A stretch of 39,272 nucleotides of DNA from an uncultured Chlorobiaceae bacterium (GCA_903928225.1 CAIYPU010000088.1:1-39272), one strand, 5' to 3'. Positions 6,617 to 15,613 are shown, counted from the first letter of the stretch. The notes: generated by a model not told the origin, from the letters alone. Numbers and translations: made by a program.

Positions 6617-9600
6617 AGCCCTCGAATTCGGATTCATCGCGGACGACCGCCTCGCCGGATTCCGCCTGCAGCGCCTTGAAGTGTTCAACTGGGGCACCTT
6701 CGACGGCCGGATCTGGACGCTCCGTCTCGATGGCCGCAACGGCCTGCTCACAGGCGACATCGGTTCGGGCAAATCGACACTGGTCGATGCCGTCACCACA
6801 CTGCTCGTACCCAGCCAGCGCATCGCCTACAACAAGGCTGCCGGAGCCGACACCCGCGAGCGCACGCTCCGCTCCTACGTACTCGGCTTCTACAAATCGG
6901 AGCGTCAGGAGTCGCTCGGGGGTGGAGCCAAACCGGTCGCCCTGCGTGACAGCAATACGTACTCGGTGGTGCTCGGTGTATTCCACAACGAAGGTTTCGG
7001 CAAGACGGTCACCCTTGCCCAGGTATTCTCGTTTAAAGATCCCGCCGGCCAGCCCTCTCGCCTTTTTGCGGCTGCCGAACGCGACCTCTCCATCGCCTCC
7101 GACTTCTCGGGATTCGGTACTGAGATCCCCTCCCTGCGCAAGCGCCTGCGTGTCGGCGGCGCCGAAGTCTTTGACAGCTTCCCGCAATATGGAGCCTGGT
7201 TCCGACGCCGCTTCGGCATCGAAAACGAGCAGGCACTGGAACTATTCCACCAGACCGTCTCGCTCAAATCGGTAGGCAACCTCACCGATTTCGTTCGAAG
7301 CCACATGCTCGAACCTTTCGACGTCGAACCGCGCATCGGCGCCCTGATCCACCATTTCGAAGACCTCAACCGCGCACACGAAGCGGTACTCAAGGCAAAG
7401 CACCAGATCGAAATGCTCGAACCCCTCGTGGAGGATTGCGACCGGCACCAGGAACTTTCCGCTTCCATCGAAGAGCTCCGGGCTTGCCGGGAAGCCCTGC
7501 ACCCCTGGTTCGCCTCCCTCAAGCTCGATCTGCTCCAGCAGCGAATCGCCACCCTCGAAGAGGAGCATGCCCGACATGAAAGCTCTGTCGAACGACTTGA
7601 AGGGCTGCGTCGTGAAGGGCAGGAGCGTGAGCGTAACCTCCGCCGAACCATTGCCGAAAACGGGGGCGACCGGATCGAGAGCATCGCTTCGGAAATCCGG
7701 TTGAAGGAGGAGGAGTTCGAACGTCGAAAACAGAAATCTTTCCGCTACGAAGAACTGGTACGCCTGCTTGACGAACCTCCGGCAACAACAGCCGAAAAGT
7801 TCCTCAGGCAGCGCGCCGGCCATGAAACAATGCGCGAGAGCACCGAAGAACAGGGTGCAAGCGTCCAGAACGATATCAACGAGACAGGCGTCTCGCTCGC
7901 CCGCGAGCAGCAGGAGAACCTGGAGCTCATGGCAGAAATCAATAGCCTGAAGGCACGTAAAAACAATATCGATGACAGACAGATCGCCATGCGCCGTGAC
8001 CTCTGCAGGGCACTGAACCTCGACGAGACTGAGATCCCCTTCGCTGGTGAACTGCTTCAGGTACGCGAAGAAGAAACAGCGTGGGAAGGGGCTGTCGAAC
8101 GATTGCTTCGCAATTTCGCTCTCTCACTGCTTGTACCCGATACCCTATATGCACTTGTAGCCGAGTGGGTTGACCGCACCCATCTCAGGGGACGTATCGT
8201 CTATTTCCGTGTGCGTCCTCCTTTCCGCCGCGAAACCCTGCCCGAGAACCCGTCCACCCTGCCGCACAAACTCATGATCAAGTCGGACTCCCCTTATTTC
8301 GATTGGCTCGAAAGGGAAATAGCCCATCGTTTCGACTTGGTTTGTTGCGACAAACAGGAGGAGTTCCGGCGCGAGAAAAAGGCCGTAACCCTTGCTGGAC
8401 AGATCAAAATGCCCGGCGAACGCCACGAGAAAGACGACCGCCACCGCCTCGACGACCGCAGCCGATACGTGCTCGGCTGGAACAACGCCGCCAAGATTGC
8501 TGTGCTCGAAGAGAAAGCTCGCAGCAAAAGCGAGTCTCTCGGTGAACTGAAAAAGCGTATGGATGAGCTGCACAAGGAGCAGGCACACCTGAAAGAACGC
8601 CTCACCATCCTTTCGCGGCTCAACGAATATCCCGACTTCCTCGACCTCGACTGGCAGCCGGTCGCTTTCACCATCGCCCGGCTTGAAGCCGAGAAACGCG
8701 AACTCGAGAGCACCACGAACATGCTCCTAACCCTTGCCGCTCAGCTCAAAGAGGCGGAGAACGGACTCAGGGAAACTGAGCGGTTACTCGACGAACGCAA
8801 GGACAGACGGTCGAAAACCGAGCAGAAAATCAGCAGCGCGAAAGAGCTTGAGCAGCAGGCACGGCAATCCATGACCGAAGCCATGCCGGAGACAAACGAG
8901 CACTTCGGGAGGCTCGAGGCAATTCAGGCGGAGATGCAGGATAAGCCTGCTCTTACCGTCGAATCGTGCGACAACCGTGAACGTGATATGCGCGACTGGC
9001 TTCAGGGAAAAATTGACGCCGAAGACAAAAAGCTCTCACGCCTGAAGGAAAGGATTATCAAGTCGATGACCGAGTACAACGAAAAGTGGAAGCTTGAAAC
9101 CCTCGAGGTCGATGTCAGCATCGCTTCTGCTGGAGAGTACCGTTCGAGGCTCCTGCAGCTCCGCGCGGATGACCTGCCTCGCTTCGAAGATCGCTTCAAG
9201 GAACTGCTCAACGAAAACACTATTCGTGAAGTGGCCAATTTCCAGTCGCAGCTCGCCCGCGAGCGGGAGACTATCAAGGAGCGTATTTCCCGGATCAACA
9301 ATTCGCTCACACAGATCGACTACAACCCCGGCCGTTACATCAGCCTCGAAGCGCAGCCAAGCCCTGACGCCGACATCCGCGATTTCCAGGCCGAACTCAG
9401 GAGCTGCACAGAAGGCGCCCTCACCGGCTCGGACAACGCCCAGTATTCCGAAGCGAAGTTCCTTCAGGTGCGCAGGATCATCGACCGGTTCCGCGGACGC
9501 GATGAGTTCACAGACCTTGACCGGCGCTGGACTGCCAAGGTGACCGACGTGCGCAACTGGTTCGTCTTCGCTGCCAGCGAACGGTGGCACGAGGACCATA

Positions 9601-9977
9601 CCGAACACGAGCACTATGCCGATTCGGGTGGTAAATCGGGAGGGCAGAAAGAGAAACTTGCCTATACGGTACTCGCAGCCAGTCTCGCCTACCAGTTCGG
9701 CCTCAAGCTGGATGAGGTGCAATCGAGATCCTTCCGCTTCGTGGTTATCGACGAGGCTTTCGGCCGAGGTTCCGACGAGTCGGCCCATTACGGCCTGCAA
9801 CTCTTCGCCAGGCTCAACCTGCAACTTCTTATCGTCACACCGTTGCAGAAGATCCACATCATCGAACCATTCGTATCGAGCGTTGGATTCGTGCATAACC
9901 AGGACGGACGGGCATCGGTGCTGCGCAACCTCAGCATTGAAGAATACCGCACCGAAAAACGGAACATGATGCAATGA
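6609..9977 (+). CDS. jetC: Wadjet SMC-like ATPase JetC
   Basis: JetC is the SMC/MukB-like motor that extrudes DNA loops in the Wadjet complex. The 1122-residue protein has a Walker A motif GDIGSGKST at residues 49-57, long Glu/Arg/Lys-rich coiled coils between about 270 and 900 interrupted by a globular hinge-like region (about 480-640), an ABC signature SGGQKEKLA near 1010-1018, and Walker B ending VVIDEA with D1048-E1049. The open frame extends upstream inside jetB, but the ATG at 6609 matches the family N-terminus (a FRLQRLEVFNWGTFDG segment) and overlaps the jetB end. Its own last bases share ATGA with jetD. All ATPase motifs are intact. Confidence 0.93.
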   Translation: MAEALEFGFIADDRLAGFRLQRLEVFNWGTFDGRIWTLRLDGRNGLLTGDIGSGKSTLVDAVTTLLVPSQRIAYNKAAGADTRERTLRSYVLGFYKSERQESLGGGAKPVALRDSNTYSVVLGVFHNEGFGKTVTLAQVFSFKDPAGQPSRLFAAAERDLSIASDFSGFGTEIPSLRKRLRVGGAEVFDSFPQYGAWFRRRFGIENEQALELFHQTVSLKSVGNLTDFVRSHMLEPFDVEPRIGALIHHFEDLNRAHEAVLKAKHQIEMLEPLVEDCDRHQELSASIEELRACREALHPWFASLKLDLLQQRIATLEEEHARHESSVERLEGLRREGQERERNLRRTIAENGGDRIESIASEIRLKEEEFERRKQKSFRYEELVRLLDEPPATTAEKFLRQRAGHETMRESTEEQGASVQNDINETGVSLAREQQENLELMAEINSLKARKNNIDDRQIAMRRDLCRALNLDETEIPFAGELLQVREEETAWEGAVERLLRNFALSLLVPDTLYALVAEWVDRTHLRGRIVYFRVRPPFRRETLPENPSTLPHKLMIKSDSPYFDWLEREIAHRFDLVCCDKQEEFRREKKAVTLAGQIKMPGERHEKDDRHRLDDRSRYVLGWNNAAKIAVLEEKARSKSESLGELKKRMDELHKEQAHLKERLTILSRLNEYPDFLDLDWQPVAFTIARLEAEKRELESTTNMLLTLAAQLKEAENGLRETERLLDERKDRRSKTEQKISSAKELEQQARQSMTEAMPETNEHFGRLEAIQAEMQDKPALTVESCDNRERDMRDWLQGKIDAEDKKLSRLKERIIKSMTEYNEKWKLETLEVDVSIASAGEYRSRLLQLRADDLPRFEDRFKELLNENTIREVANFQSQLARERETIKERISRINNSLTQIDYNPGRYISLEAQPSPDADIRDFQAELRSCTEGALTGSDNAQYSEAKFLQVRRIIDRFRGRDEFTDLDRRWTAKVTDVRNWFVFAASERWHEDHTEHEHYADSGGKSGGQKEKLAYTVLAASLAYQFGLKLDEVQSRSFRFVVIDEAFGRGSDESAHYGLQLFARLNLQLLIVTPLQKIHIIEPFVSSVGFVHNQDGRASVLRNLSIEEYRTEKRNMMQ

Positions 9978-11149
9978 ACTGGACGACTCCAGCCGACCTC
10001 AAGGCCCAGGTTCAGAAACTCTGGAGCCGGGGCATGCTTCTCTGCGCCATCATCGGGGAAAAAGAGCAGTTTCCTCTTCGCCTGACGTTCAAAGGACCGA
10101 ATTCAAATCAGTTGAGTGAATGTTTCGCTGATGTGCGTGCATGGATCTTGCAATTGAAAGAAGCAGCCGGAGCCTACCGCATCGTCTGGCGCACCGTCAA
10201 ACATCAGGTGATCGGCATCAACGAAATCCCGTCCGAAATATGGATCGATACCATGGATGATGCTCTCGAATTCATAGGCAAGCATAAGGCATCCGCGGAG
10301 TTCTCACGCATGGCCGCCATCACCCGACGTCTGGAGCCATCTCTTCTTCCCTGGCTTTCGAAACGTCCTCTGCGCGCACTCGAGCTGGCAGAAACATGGC
10401 CGCTCATGCTGCAGACAGTCGCATGGCTTCGCGAACATCCCCGCCCCGGCATTTATCTTCGGCAGATCGACCTGCAAGGAGTACACAGCAAGTTCATCGA
10501 AAACCATCGGGGCGTGCTGTCAGAACTACTCGACCTCGCCCTGCCACAGGAATCGATCGATACACAATCCAGCGGAACCGGGAACTTCTGCAGACGCTAT
10601 GGCTTCCGCGACAAACCTCTGAGAGTGCGATTCCGTATACTCGACCCGGCTCTTTCGATCATGCCGCACGGTACCGACCAGGATGTCACTCTTACCAGCG
10701 AAGACTTTTCCCGGCTTGACCTCAGGACAGAAAAAATCTTCATCACCGAAAACGAAATCAACTTCCTTGCCTTTCCCCCGGTTCAGGGAGCCACGGTCAT
10801 CTTTGGTGCAGGTTACGGGTTCAGCAACCTCGCAGCTATCGACTGGTTGAAAAAACGCAGGATCTATTACTGGGGAGACATCGACACCCACGGTTTCGCG
10901 ATCCTCAATCAGTTCAGGGAGCTTTTCCCCGAAGCATCTTCATTTCTGATGGACCGGCAAACATTTCTGCAGCACCGCCAGTTATGGGAGATCGAACCTC
11001 AACCCGTTCTGGCAAGTCTTACCCGATTGACCCACTGCGAGCAGATACTGTACGAACAGCTCTGCAACAACCATTGGGGGAAGCATGTAAGGCTTGAACA
11101 GGAAAAGATCAGCTTCGGCACACTGCTTGAATGCCTTGAAAACATCTGA
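9974..11149 (+). CDS. jetD: Wadjet nuclease JetD (DUF3322/DUF2220)
   Basis: JetD is the topoisomerase VI-like nuclease subunit of Wadjet that cuts plasmid DNA after loop extrusion. The 391-residue protein has the N-terminal DUF3322 part (about 1-190) and a C-terminal DUF2220 TOPRIM-type part. The expected acidic residues are present: E259/E261 in ITENEINFLA and D302/D304 in YYWGDIDTHG. The start overlaps jetC in ATGA. The end faces the methyltransferase gene across 77 bp with no clear terminator. With all four subunits intact the operon is predicted to be functional. Confidence 0.92.
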   Translation: MNWTTPADLKAQVQKLWSRGMLLCAIIGEKEQFPLRLTFKGPNSNQLSECFADVRAWILQLKEAAGAYRIVWRTVKHQVIGINEIPSEIWIDTMDDALEFIGKHKASAEFSRMAAITRRLEPSLLPWLSKRPLRALELAETWPLMLQTVAWLREHPRPGIYLRQIDLQGVHSKFIENHRGVLSELLDLALPQESIDTQSSGTGNFCRRYGFRDKPLRVRFRILDPALSIMPHGTDQDVTLTSEDFSRLDLRTEKIFITENEINFLAFPPVQGATVIFGAGYGFSNLAAIDWLKKRRIYYWGDIDTHGFAILNQFRELFPEASSFLMDRQTFLQHRQLWEIEPQPVLASLTRLTHCEQILYEQLCNNHWGKHVRLEQEKISFGTLLECLENI

Positions 11150-11226
11150 GCAGAAAACACACCAGGATCAGCGGCGACAAACACAGATGCAGAAACAAAC
11201 AGGCTCAGGAAGCCATTCCTATCAGG

Positions 11227-12021
11227 CTATTTTCGCGCCAGGATCCTTCCCCGTCCAACCTTGCCGGCAGCAGAGGCGTCCCGCCAGAGGGTGATGCCGC
11301 GTTCCACCTCTGCATACATGTCCTGGCCGTAGTTCTCCACGATCCCCTGACGAAACTCGTTCTGCACCCTGTCGAGATACATCTGAATATTTTCAGCGAA
11401 ATCGGGGGTGAGGTCCTCCTTCTCGATCACCTCCAGGCCGGCATTTTCTGCAAGGGCTGCATAGCCTCCAAGGGTCTCCATGTAGGGAAAAACCATGAAC
11501 GTGTTCAGGGCAAGCCATTCGTCCCCGGTCATGGGCCCGGTCTCCAGCCAGTCGGTAAATGCCAGTACTCCGCCGGGTTTCAGAACGCGGGCGCACTCTT
11601 CGATCAGCCGCTTCTTGTCGGTGATGTAACACCATGCGTCCTGTCCCCACACCACATCGAAGGTGTTTTCAGGAAAGGGCATGTCGAGAGCGTTCCCCAG
11701 CCGGTACTCGATCCGTTTCTCGAGCCCGGCCTCTTTTGTGCGCCGGACAGCCTCTTCATGCATGCGCACGGTCGCATCCAGCCCGGTAACACGGCAGCCG
11801 CAGATGCTGGCCAGATGGCGCGCGGGACCGCCAAGCGCGCTGCATACATCCAGCACATGGCTGTCGGGATCGATCCCTGCTTTCGCTGCGAGAATGTCCG
11901 TCTCCGCCGCACCGCCGACATGGATCTGGTCGCCCATGAGCATCTCCCAGAGAATTCCGCCGGGTCCGTCATAGACCTCGTTCACGTTTCCGATGGTGAC
12001 ATCAAGTTTTTTTCCCGTCAT
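11227..12021 (-). CDS. SAM-dependent methyltransferase
   Basis: The 264-residue protein is a class I methyltransferase (Methyltransf_11 type). Motif I is VLDVCSALGGPARHLAS (about residues 55-71), an acidic loop follows at GLDAT, and motif IV lies at FDVVWGQDAWCYI. The fold resembles small-molecule methyltransferases such as glycine/sarcosine or quinone-type enzymes, but the substrate cannot be told. A near-perfect Shine-Dalgarno AAGGAGGT sits six bases before the ATG, far stronger than those of most genes here. It lies 29 bp downstream of a radical SAM gene on the same strand, so the two probably act in one pathway. Confidence 0.85.
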   Translation of the reverse strand: MTGKKLDVTIGNVNEVYDGPGGILWEMLMGDQIHVGGAAETDILAAKAGIDPDSHVLDVCSALGGPARHLASICGCRVTGLDATVRMHEEAVRRTKEAGLEKRIEYRLGNALDMPFPENTFDVVWGQDAWCYITDKKRLIEECARVLKPGGVLAFTDWLETGPMTGDEWLALNTFMVFPYMETLGGYAALAENAGLEVIEKEDLTPDFAENIQMYLDRVQNEFRQGIVENYGQDMYAEVERGITLWRDASAAGKVGRGRILARK

Positions 12022-12050
12022 TCCAGGACCTCCTTTTTCCGGTTGCAGAG

Positions 12051-13130
12051 TTACGTTATTGACAGATTATTGCGTATCAGCCAGCATTTCGGGTCGAGAC
12101 CGTCCGCGTCCCCGTTGTAGTGCCAGGCGCTTGCCCTGCAACCCCAGCAATGCGGATTGTTCGTGCAGGTATTGCATGGAGCGGGCAGGTTGCTGACCTC
12201 GTGCAGTTCTCCGTGAACGAGGGTATTGCCGTGTCTGGCGATGATCTCCCTGAACGGCGTAGTCCGGATATTGGCCACCCCTTCGCGGATGACCGAGCAC
12301 GGGGTCACATCTCCGGTGAATGTCACCGTAGCCATGGTGCCGCAATAGTATTTGTCGGTATCCATCGCGGCAATGGAGATGCTGTCGCGTCCGTAATTGA
12401 TCCGATCTCGCTCGGTGTAGACCTGCCGGACTTCATCCAGCCGGGGTTCGAATGCCCGCCATTCTGCACCCATTCCGGCCGGATTGAACATGGTCAGGCA
12501 GGTTCGGAGACCTTTCTGTTCGAACCACCAGCGCATCGTTCTGATGGCGTCCTCCGGACCCTGCAGGGTGGTATAGGTGATGCAGTTGATCATGCTGTCG
12601 GCGGGCTTGCCGAGATCAAGCAAGTTCGTCACGCCATCGACGACGGCATCGATGAATTGCTGATTGCCGCCGCGGTGAAGTTTCGCATAGACTTCCGGGG
12701 TGATGGAATCGACATGCACCGAGACAAATCCGCCTTCGGTCACTTCATGCACCCTGGCGGCGGTCTCTTTGTTCCTGAGGGGCAGCCCGCTGGTCCAGAC
12801 ATTGTTGACCAGGCCGAGCGACCTTGCATACTGCATCAGTTCGTGCCAGTCGGGACGGAGCAGCGGATCGCCTCCCAGCCAATCGATCGCGCGGATTTCA
12901 AGGGCCGCGGCATCGTCGAGCAGGCTGCGGATTTCGTCCGAGGTCAGCCCATGGCGCTCCCTGGGTGTGGAACCGGCGTAACAGTAGATGCACCCCTGCT
13001 GGCAGGCATCGGTGGTTTCAATCTGCAGCGCATAGAGCTTTTTTTCTCTGAAATACCGTTTCTGCTCGTCCTCATGTCCGACGGCAAGGCCGCCGTAACG
13101 GTTCAGGTGGTCGTTGATACAGGCGCCCAT
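12051..13130 (-). CDS. Radical SAM/SPASM domain enzyme
   Basis: The 359-residue protein has the radical SAM cluster motif CQQGCIYC (C43, C47, C50), a GGDPLLRP segment, and a cysteine-rich SPASM region: CGTMATVTFTGDVTPC, then CNTCTNNPHCWGC and a last cysteine near the C-terminus. SPASM enzymes bind extra iron-sulfur clusters and typically modify peptides, proteins or small substrates. The start is the ATG at 13130: the Shine-Dalgarno GGAGGT lies nine bases upstream, better spaced than for a TTG six bases earlier. No short precursor-peptide gene was seen next to it. The methyltransferase follows after 29 bp. Family sure; substrate unknown. Confidence 0.88.
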   Translation of the reverse strand: MGACINDHLNRYGGLAVGHEDEQKRYFREKKLYALQIETTDACQQGCIYCYAGSTPRERHGLTSDEIRSLLDDAAALEIRAIDWLGGDPLLRPDWHELMQYARSLGLVNNVWTSGLPLRNKETAARVHEVTEGGFVSVHVDSITPEVYAKLHRGGNQQFIDAVVDGVTNLLDLGKPADSMINCITYTTLQGPEDAIRTMRWWFEQKGLRTCLTMFNPAGMGAEWRAFEPRLDEVRQVYTERDRINYGRDSISIAAMDTDKYYCGTMATVTFTGDVTPCSVIREGVANIRTTPFREIIARHGNTLVHGELHEVSNLPAPCNTCTNNPHCWGCRASAWHYNGDADGLDPKCWLIRNNLSIT

Positions 13131-13379
13131 AGGCAAATTACCTCCCGGCTATGTTGAAACTTGGTACAGGTCATGCATGTTCGCGCTCAAAAAAAGTCTG
13201 GGGCAACGGAACGGAAAATCACGGCCAAACTGCAGTAATCATTATCAAGTTGTTCCAGGGCTGAAAGGGTTCCCTCGCGGCGCGAAAAAATCCGGACTGA
13301 TCAGGCATCGCTTTCCTGACGCGATTACCCAATTCACGCCTCCTTCTGCATCGGAACAGGAGTTTCTATGCTCTGAACA

Positions 13380-13874
13380 TCATGCGAGAGGCAGGTAGAC
13401 ATCGGTGATGGCCTCGTCTTCCTTGACGTCCGGTCCGGTATTGACGTAATGGAAGATCATGGGGTATCCCGACAGAGATTCGCCGCTTGAAGGCAGCCAT
13501 CGTTCGTACAGGCTTGCCGCTGCCCGGTTGTTCGATCGTGATCCCACATCCCTTGCAAAGGCGCAGCGCATCTCCGGAATGACCAGTTCGAAAATGCCGA
13601 ACGGGTTTGGCCCGACGATACCGTCGAACGAAAGACAGAAGTCGGCCCGGTAAGCATCGGGCGCGACATTCCCCGGATCGGCATAGTGCAGGCCATAGTG
13701 CCGGTGCTTCGCGGGATCGGTCAGCTGCCTTTCGAGTTTCCAGGCGATGAGCTTCCGAACGGTATCATGCTCGGTACCGGGGGAACCGGTATGCGCGATG
13801 GCTGCCACCCTTGTTTCAGGAAATGTCACAATGCGCACATCCATAGCATCTTTGCTTGAGAAACTGGAGTTCAT
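13380..13874 (-). CDS. GyrI-like small-molecule binding protein
   Basis: This 164-residue protein matches the GyrI-like (SbmC, AraC effector-binding) domain: the opening VRIVTFPETRVAAIAHTG, the middle DFCLSFDGIVGPN and the end PMIFHYVNTGPDVKEDEAITDVYLPL. Alone, without an AraC DNA-binding part, such proteins bind hydrophobic ligands or inhibit gyrase. ATGs exist at 13874 and 13844; the second gives the usual family N-terminus (MDVRIV), but neither has a strong ribosome site. It stands between two unrelated minus-strand operons. Confidence 0.8.
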   Translation of the reverse strand: MNSSFSSKDAMDVRIVTFPETRVAAIAHTGSPGTEHDTVRKLIAWKLERQLTDPAKHRHYGLHYADPGNVAPDAYRADFCLSFDGIVGPNPFGIFELVIPEMRCAFARDVGSRSNNRAAASLYERWLPSSGESLSGYPMIFHYVNTGPDVKEDEAITDVYLPLA

Positions 13875-14071
13875 TTACGTCGTTCAATAGTAACGTCATG
13901 CAAAATAATCACCTGCATGCAAGTAGCAGGAAAAACCCGGTGGATTATCATGAAATGGAAAAAAAATGGTATCAACAGGGCTATGCTCCACGGTTTTCTG
14001 ATCTCATCGGGAATTTTCAGTGTTGCCGTTGACGCTGAATGCCCATCAAAAAGCAGCATTCTGATGGCTCG

Positions 14072-15028
14072 TCACGAATCAAGGCCGATCTGGCGGAATT
14101 TTTTCACGATCAGCTCCCGGTAAGCTTTCTGCATGTTCCTGTCGAGGAAACTCCGTTCGATCAGGCTTTCCCAGGCCGGCAGCACCTTCCTGAATTTCCT
14201 GAACATCCGCTCCTGCACTACGCCGTCAACTGACGATCCCTCGAGGGCCGCCACGAAATCCTCGAAAGTGATCCTCTGTTTCTTTCCGTTCAGCGTGAGG
14301 GCAAGATCATCGCCACCCGAGGGCGCGAAAAGTGCCGTCGGAAGCAGCTCACAAACCGGGGCAAGGCTGAAGCCGCCCCTTTTGGGCATGTCGATCAGCG
14401 AAAAGTGCTTCAGATGCATATCCGCGTTGCCTGTAAGAAAACCGAACAGCACCACCTCGAAGAAGTTGATGACATCAAGGCCGGGATTTGCCGAATGACG
14501 CCGGACAGCTTCCGCGACCTGTTCGTAGGAACCGCGGTATTTCTCTTCCGTGAGCCTGCCCGTTATCTGGCACATATCCTCCATGTGCCGTTTGCCTTTT
14601 TTCAGCCGGTCGATGCGGCGGGTCAGGAATGCCGGGCTCCCCGAACGCATGCGCACAAGGCAATGCGGGACCGTGGCGATACCCGCAGCTTCGGCCATAT
14701 GCATCGCCAGGTCCTCCAGCTCGCAAAGTTGCGGAAGCTCGGCAGAAGGAGGCATGAGGAAATAACCGCCTCCTGAAGCCGCCGGGATGAACTGTTGAAT
14801 GGTCCGGTCCTTTGCGGACGGTCCCGTTTGAAGCACTAATTTCGGAAGAACACCGGAGACGGAGGTCCGGGAACGGACGACATCGAGGAGAAGTTCCTCC
14901 ATCTGTTTTTTTTGAAAGGGAAGGTGCGGAGGCGTGCCCCACCCGAACATTTTACGGCTGCACTTCGGGTGGAAATCCCTCTCATCGACAGCCAGCGGCT
15001 CGTAGCAATAAAGACATCGGCGTTCCAT
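14072..15028 (-). CDS. hipT: HipT-like kinase toxin, probably degenerate
   Basis: The 318-residue protein is a short HipA-family kinase lacking the N-terminal subdomain, as in HipBST systems where HipT phosphorylates tryptophanyl-tRNA synthetase. The N-terminus has a CLYCYEPL...DFHPKCSRKMFG cysteine/histidine motif. The Ser-x-Ser autophosphorylation loop is S56-V57-S58 (SVSGVLPK). The catalytic segment GNADMHLKHFSLI keeps D203. Three expected residues differ: the ATP lysine of the usual LKPP is M92 (FLMPP), the metal-binding Asn after the catalytic loop is H208, and the second metal Asp of the usual PxYDLL is E227 (PVCELL). It starts 3 bp after hipS. It may be a weak kinase or a pseudokinase. 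Confidence 0.85.
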   Translation of the reverse strand: MERRCLYCYEPLAVDERDFHPKCSRKMFGWGTPPHLPFQKKQMEELLLDVVRSRTSVSGVLPKLVLQTGPSAKDRTIQQFIPAASGGGYFLMPPSAELPQLCELEDLAMHMAEAAGIATVPHCLVRMRSGSPAFLTRRIDRLKKGKRHMEDMCQITGRLTEEKYRGSYEQVAEAVRRHSANPGLDVINFFEVVLFGFLTGNADMHLKHFSLIDMPKRGGFSLAPVCELLPTALFAPSGGDDLALTLNGKKQRITFEDFVAALEGSSVDGVVQERMFRKFRKVLPAWESLIERSFLDRNMQKAYRELIVKKFRQIGLDS

Positions 15029-15031
15029 CGG

Positions 15032-15355
15032 TCACTCCATGATAAGGGGATGAACGCCGACCGCTCCGGGGCAATCCCTGCAGCAGTGCATCAGCAGCCC
15101 CATGCGGTCCCGGGGATCCAGCTTCCAATGTTTCAGGGCCGCATCGAGAAGTGCCCCTTCGGGGATGAGCCCGTCAAAGAAAGGGATCATGGCCATACTG
15201 GTAAACGCTTCGGCGCGCAGCGGCAGCGAAAGGCTGACCGGCCTGGCGTCCGGGGACTCGAGGTACGCCTTGTAATAAAAGAAACGGCAGCCACCCCCGT
15301 CTTCGATCAGCCATCCGGCACACCTGCCGTTACAGGTTATCTCGGCTTTCCGCAT
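15032..15355 (-). CDS. hipS: HipS antitoxin (HipA N-terminal-like)
   Basis: This 107-residue protein corresponds to the N-terminal subdomain 1 of HipA, here a separate gene: RPVSLSLPLRAEAF, then IPFFDGLIPEG and the end GAVGVHPL. In described HipBST modules HipS is the antitoxin that binds and inhibits HipT. It sits between hipB and hipT with 3-bp gaps on both sides, so all three are made from one transcript. Three cysteines (CCRDC) near the C-terminus are unusual but of unknown meaning. Confidence 0.83.
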   Translation of the reverse strand: MRKAEITCNGRCAGWLIEDGGGCRFFYYKAYLESPDARPVSLSLPLRAEAFTSMAMIPFFDGLIPEGALLDAALKHWKLDPRDRMGLLMHCCRDCPGAVGVHPLIME

Positions 15356-15358
15356 GTG

Positions 15359-15565
15359 CTATCCCTCCCGCACCTGCATGACCGGGCCGAGCTCGTAACC
15401 GAACAGTCCGAGGACCTGGTTCACCTTGTCCATACGCAACGATTTCTTGCCCTGTTCCAGGTCGCGTATGAAACGAAGGCCCGTCCCAGCCTTCTCAGCA
15501 AGCTCCGGCTGGGTCAGCTTCAAAGCCTTTCGCCGCTCGCGGACAAATCCAGACAAATCATTCAT
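15359..15565 (-). CDS. hipB: HipB-like XRE-family antitoxin/repressor
   Basis: The 68-residue protein is a single helix-turn-helix domain (HTH_3): LTQPELAEKAGTGLRFIRDL is the DNA-binding pair of helices. In HipBST modules HipB dimerises, represses the operon and helps to hold the kinase. It is the first gene of hipB-hipS-hipT. Its ATG at 15565 is 11 bp from a dyad that matches a second dyad over the promoter, a strong sign of autoregulation. No Shine-Dalgarno site is seen. Confidence 0.87.
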   Translation of the reverse strand: MNDLSGFVRERRKALKLTQPELAEKAGTGLRFIRDLEQGKKSLRMDKVNQVLGLFGYELGPVMQVREG

Positions 15566-15576
15566 AATAATATCAG

Positions 15577-15592
15577 ATACCGGATCAGGTAT
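15577..15592. promoter_or_regulatory. Predicted HipB operator O1
   Basis: The dyad ATACC-GGATCA-GGTAT has perfect 5-bp arms and a 6-bp spacer. It lies between the -10 element and the hipB start. The same core ATACC-N6-GGTAT recurs 42 bp upstream, centre to centre, about four helical turns. Confidence 0.7.
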
Positions 15593-15602
15593 AAATAAAA
15601 GT

Positions 15603-15608
15603 ATTATA
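15603..15608 (-). promoter_or_regulatory. -10 element of the hipBST promoter
   Basis: On the minus strand this reads TATAAT, a perfect consensus. A plausible -35 (CTGAAA, 16-bp spacing) falls inside operator O2. The start point would be about 30 bases before hipB, with O1 in the leader, so bound HipB would block RNA polymerase from both sides. Confidence 0.6.
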
Positions 15609-15613
15609 TCCGC

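Noticed and set aside
13871-14059. 62-aa minus-strand open frame between the GyrI-like gene and hipT
   Set aside because: No ribosome site, no recognisable domain and overlap with the GyrI-like start; probably chance.
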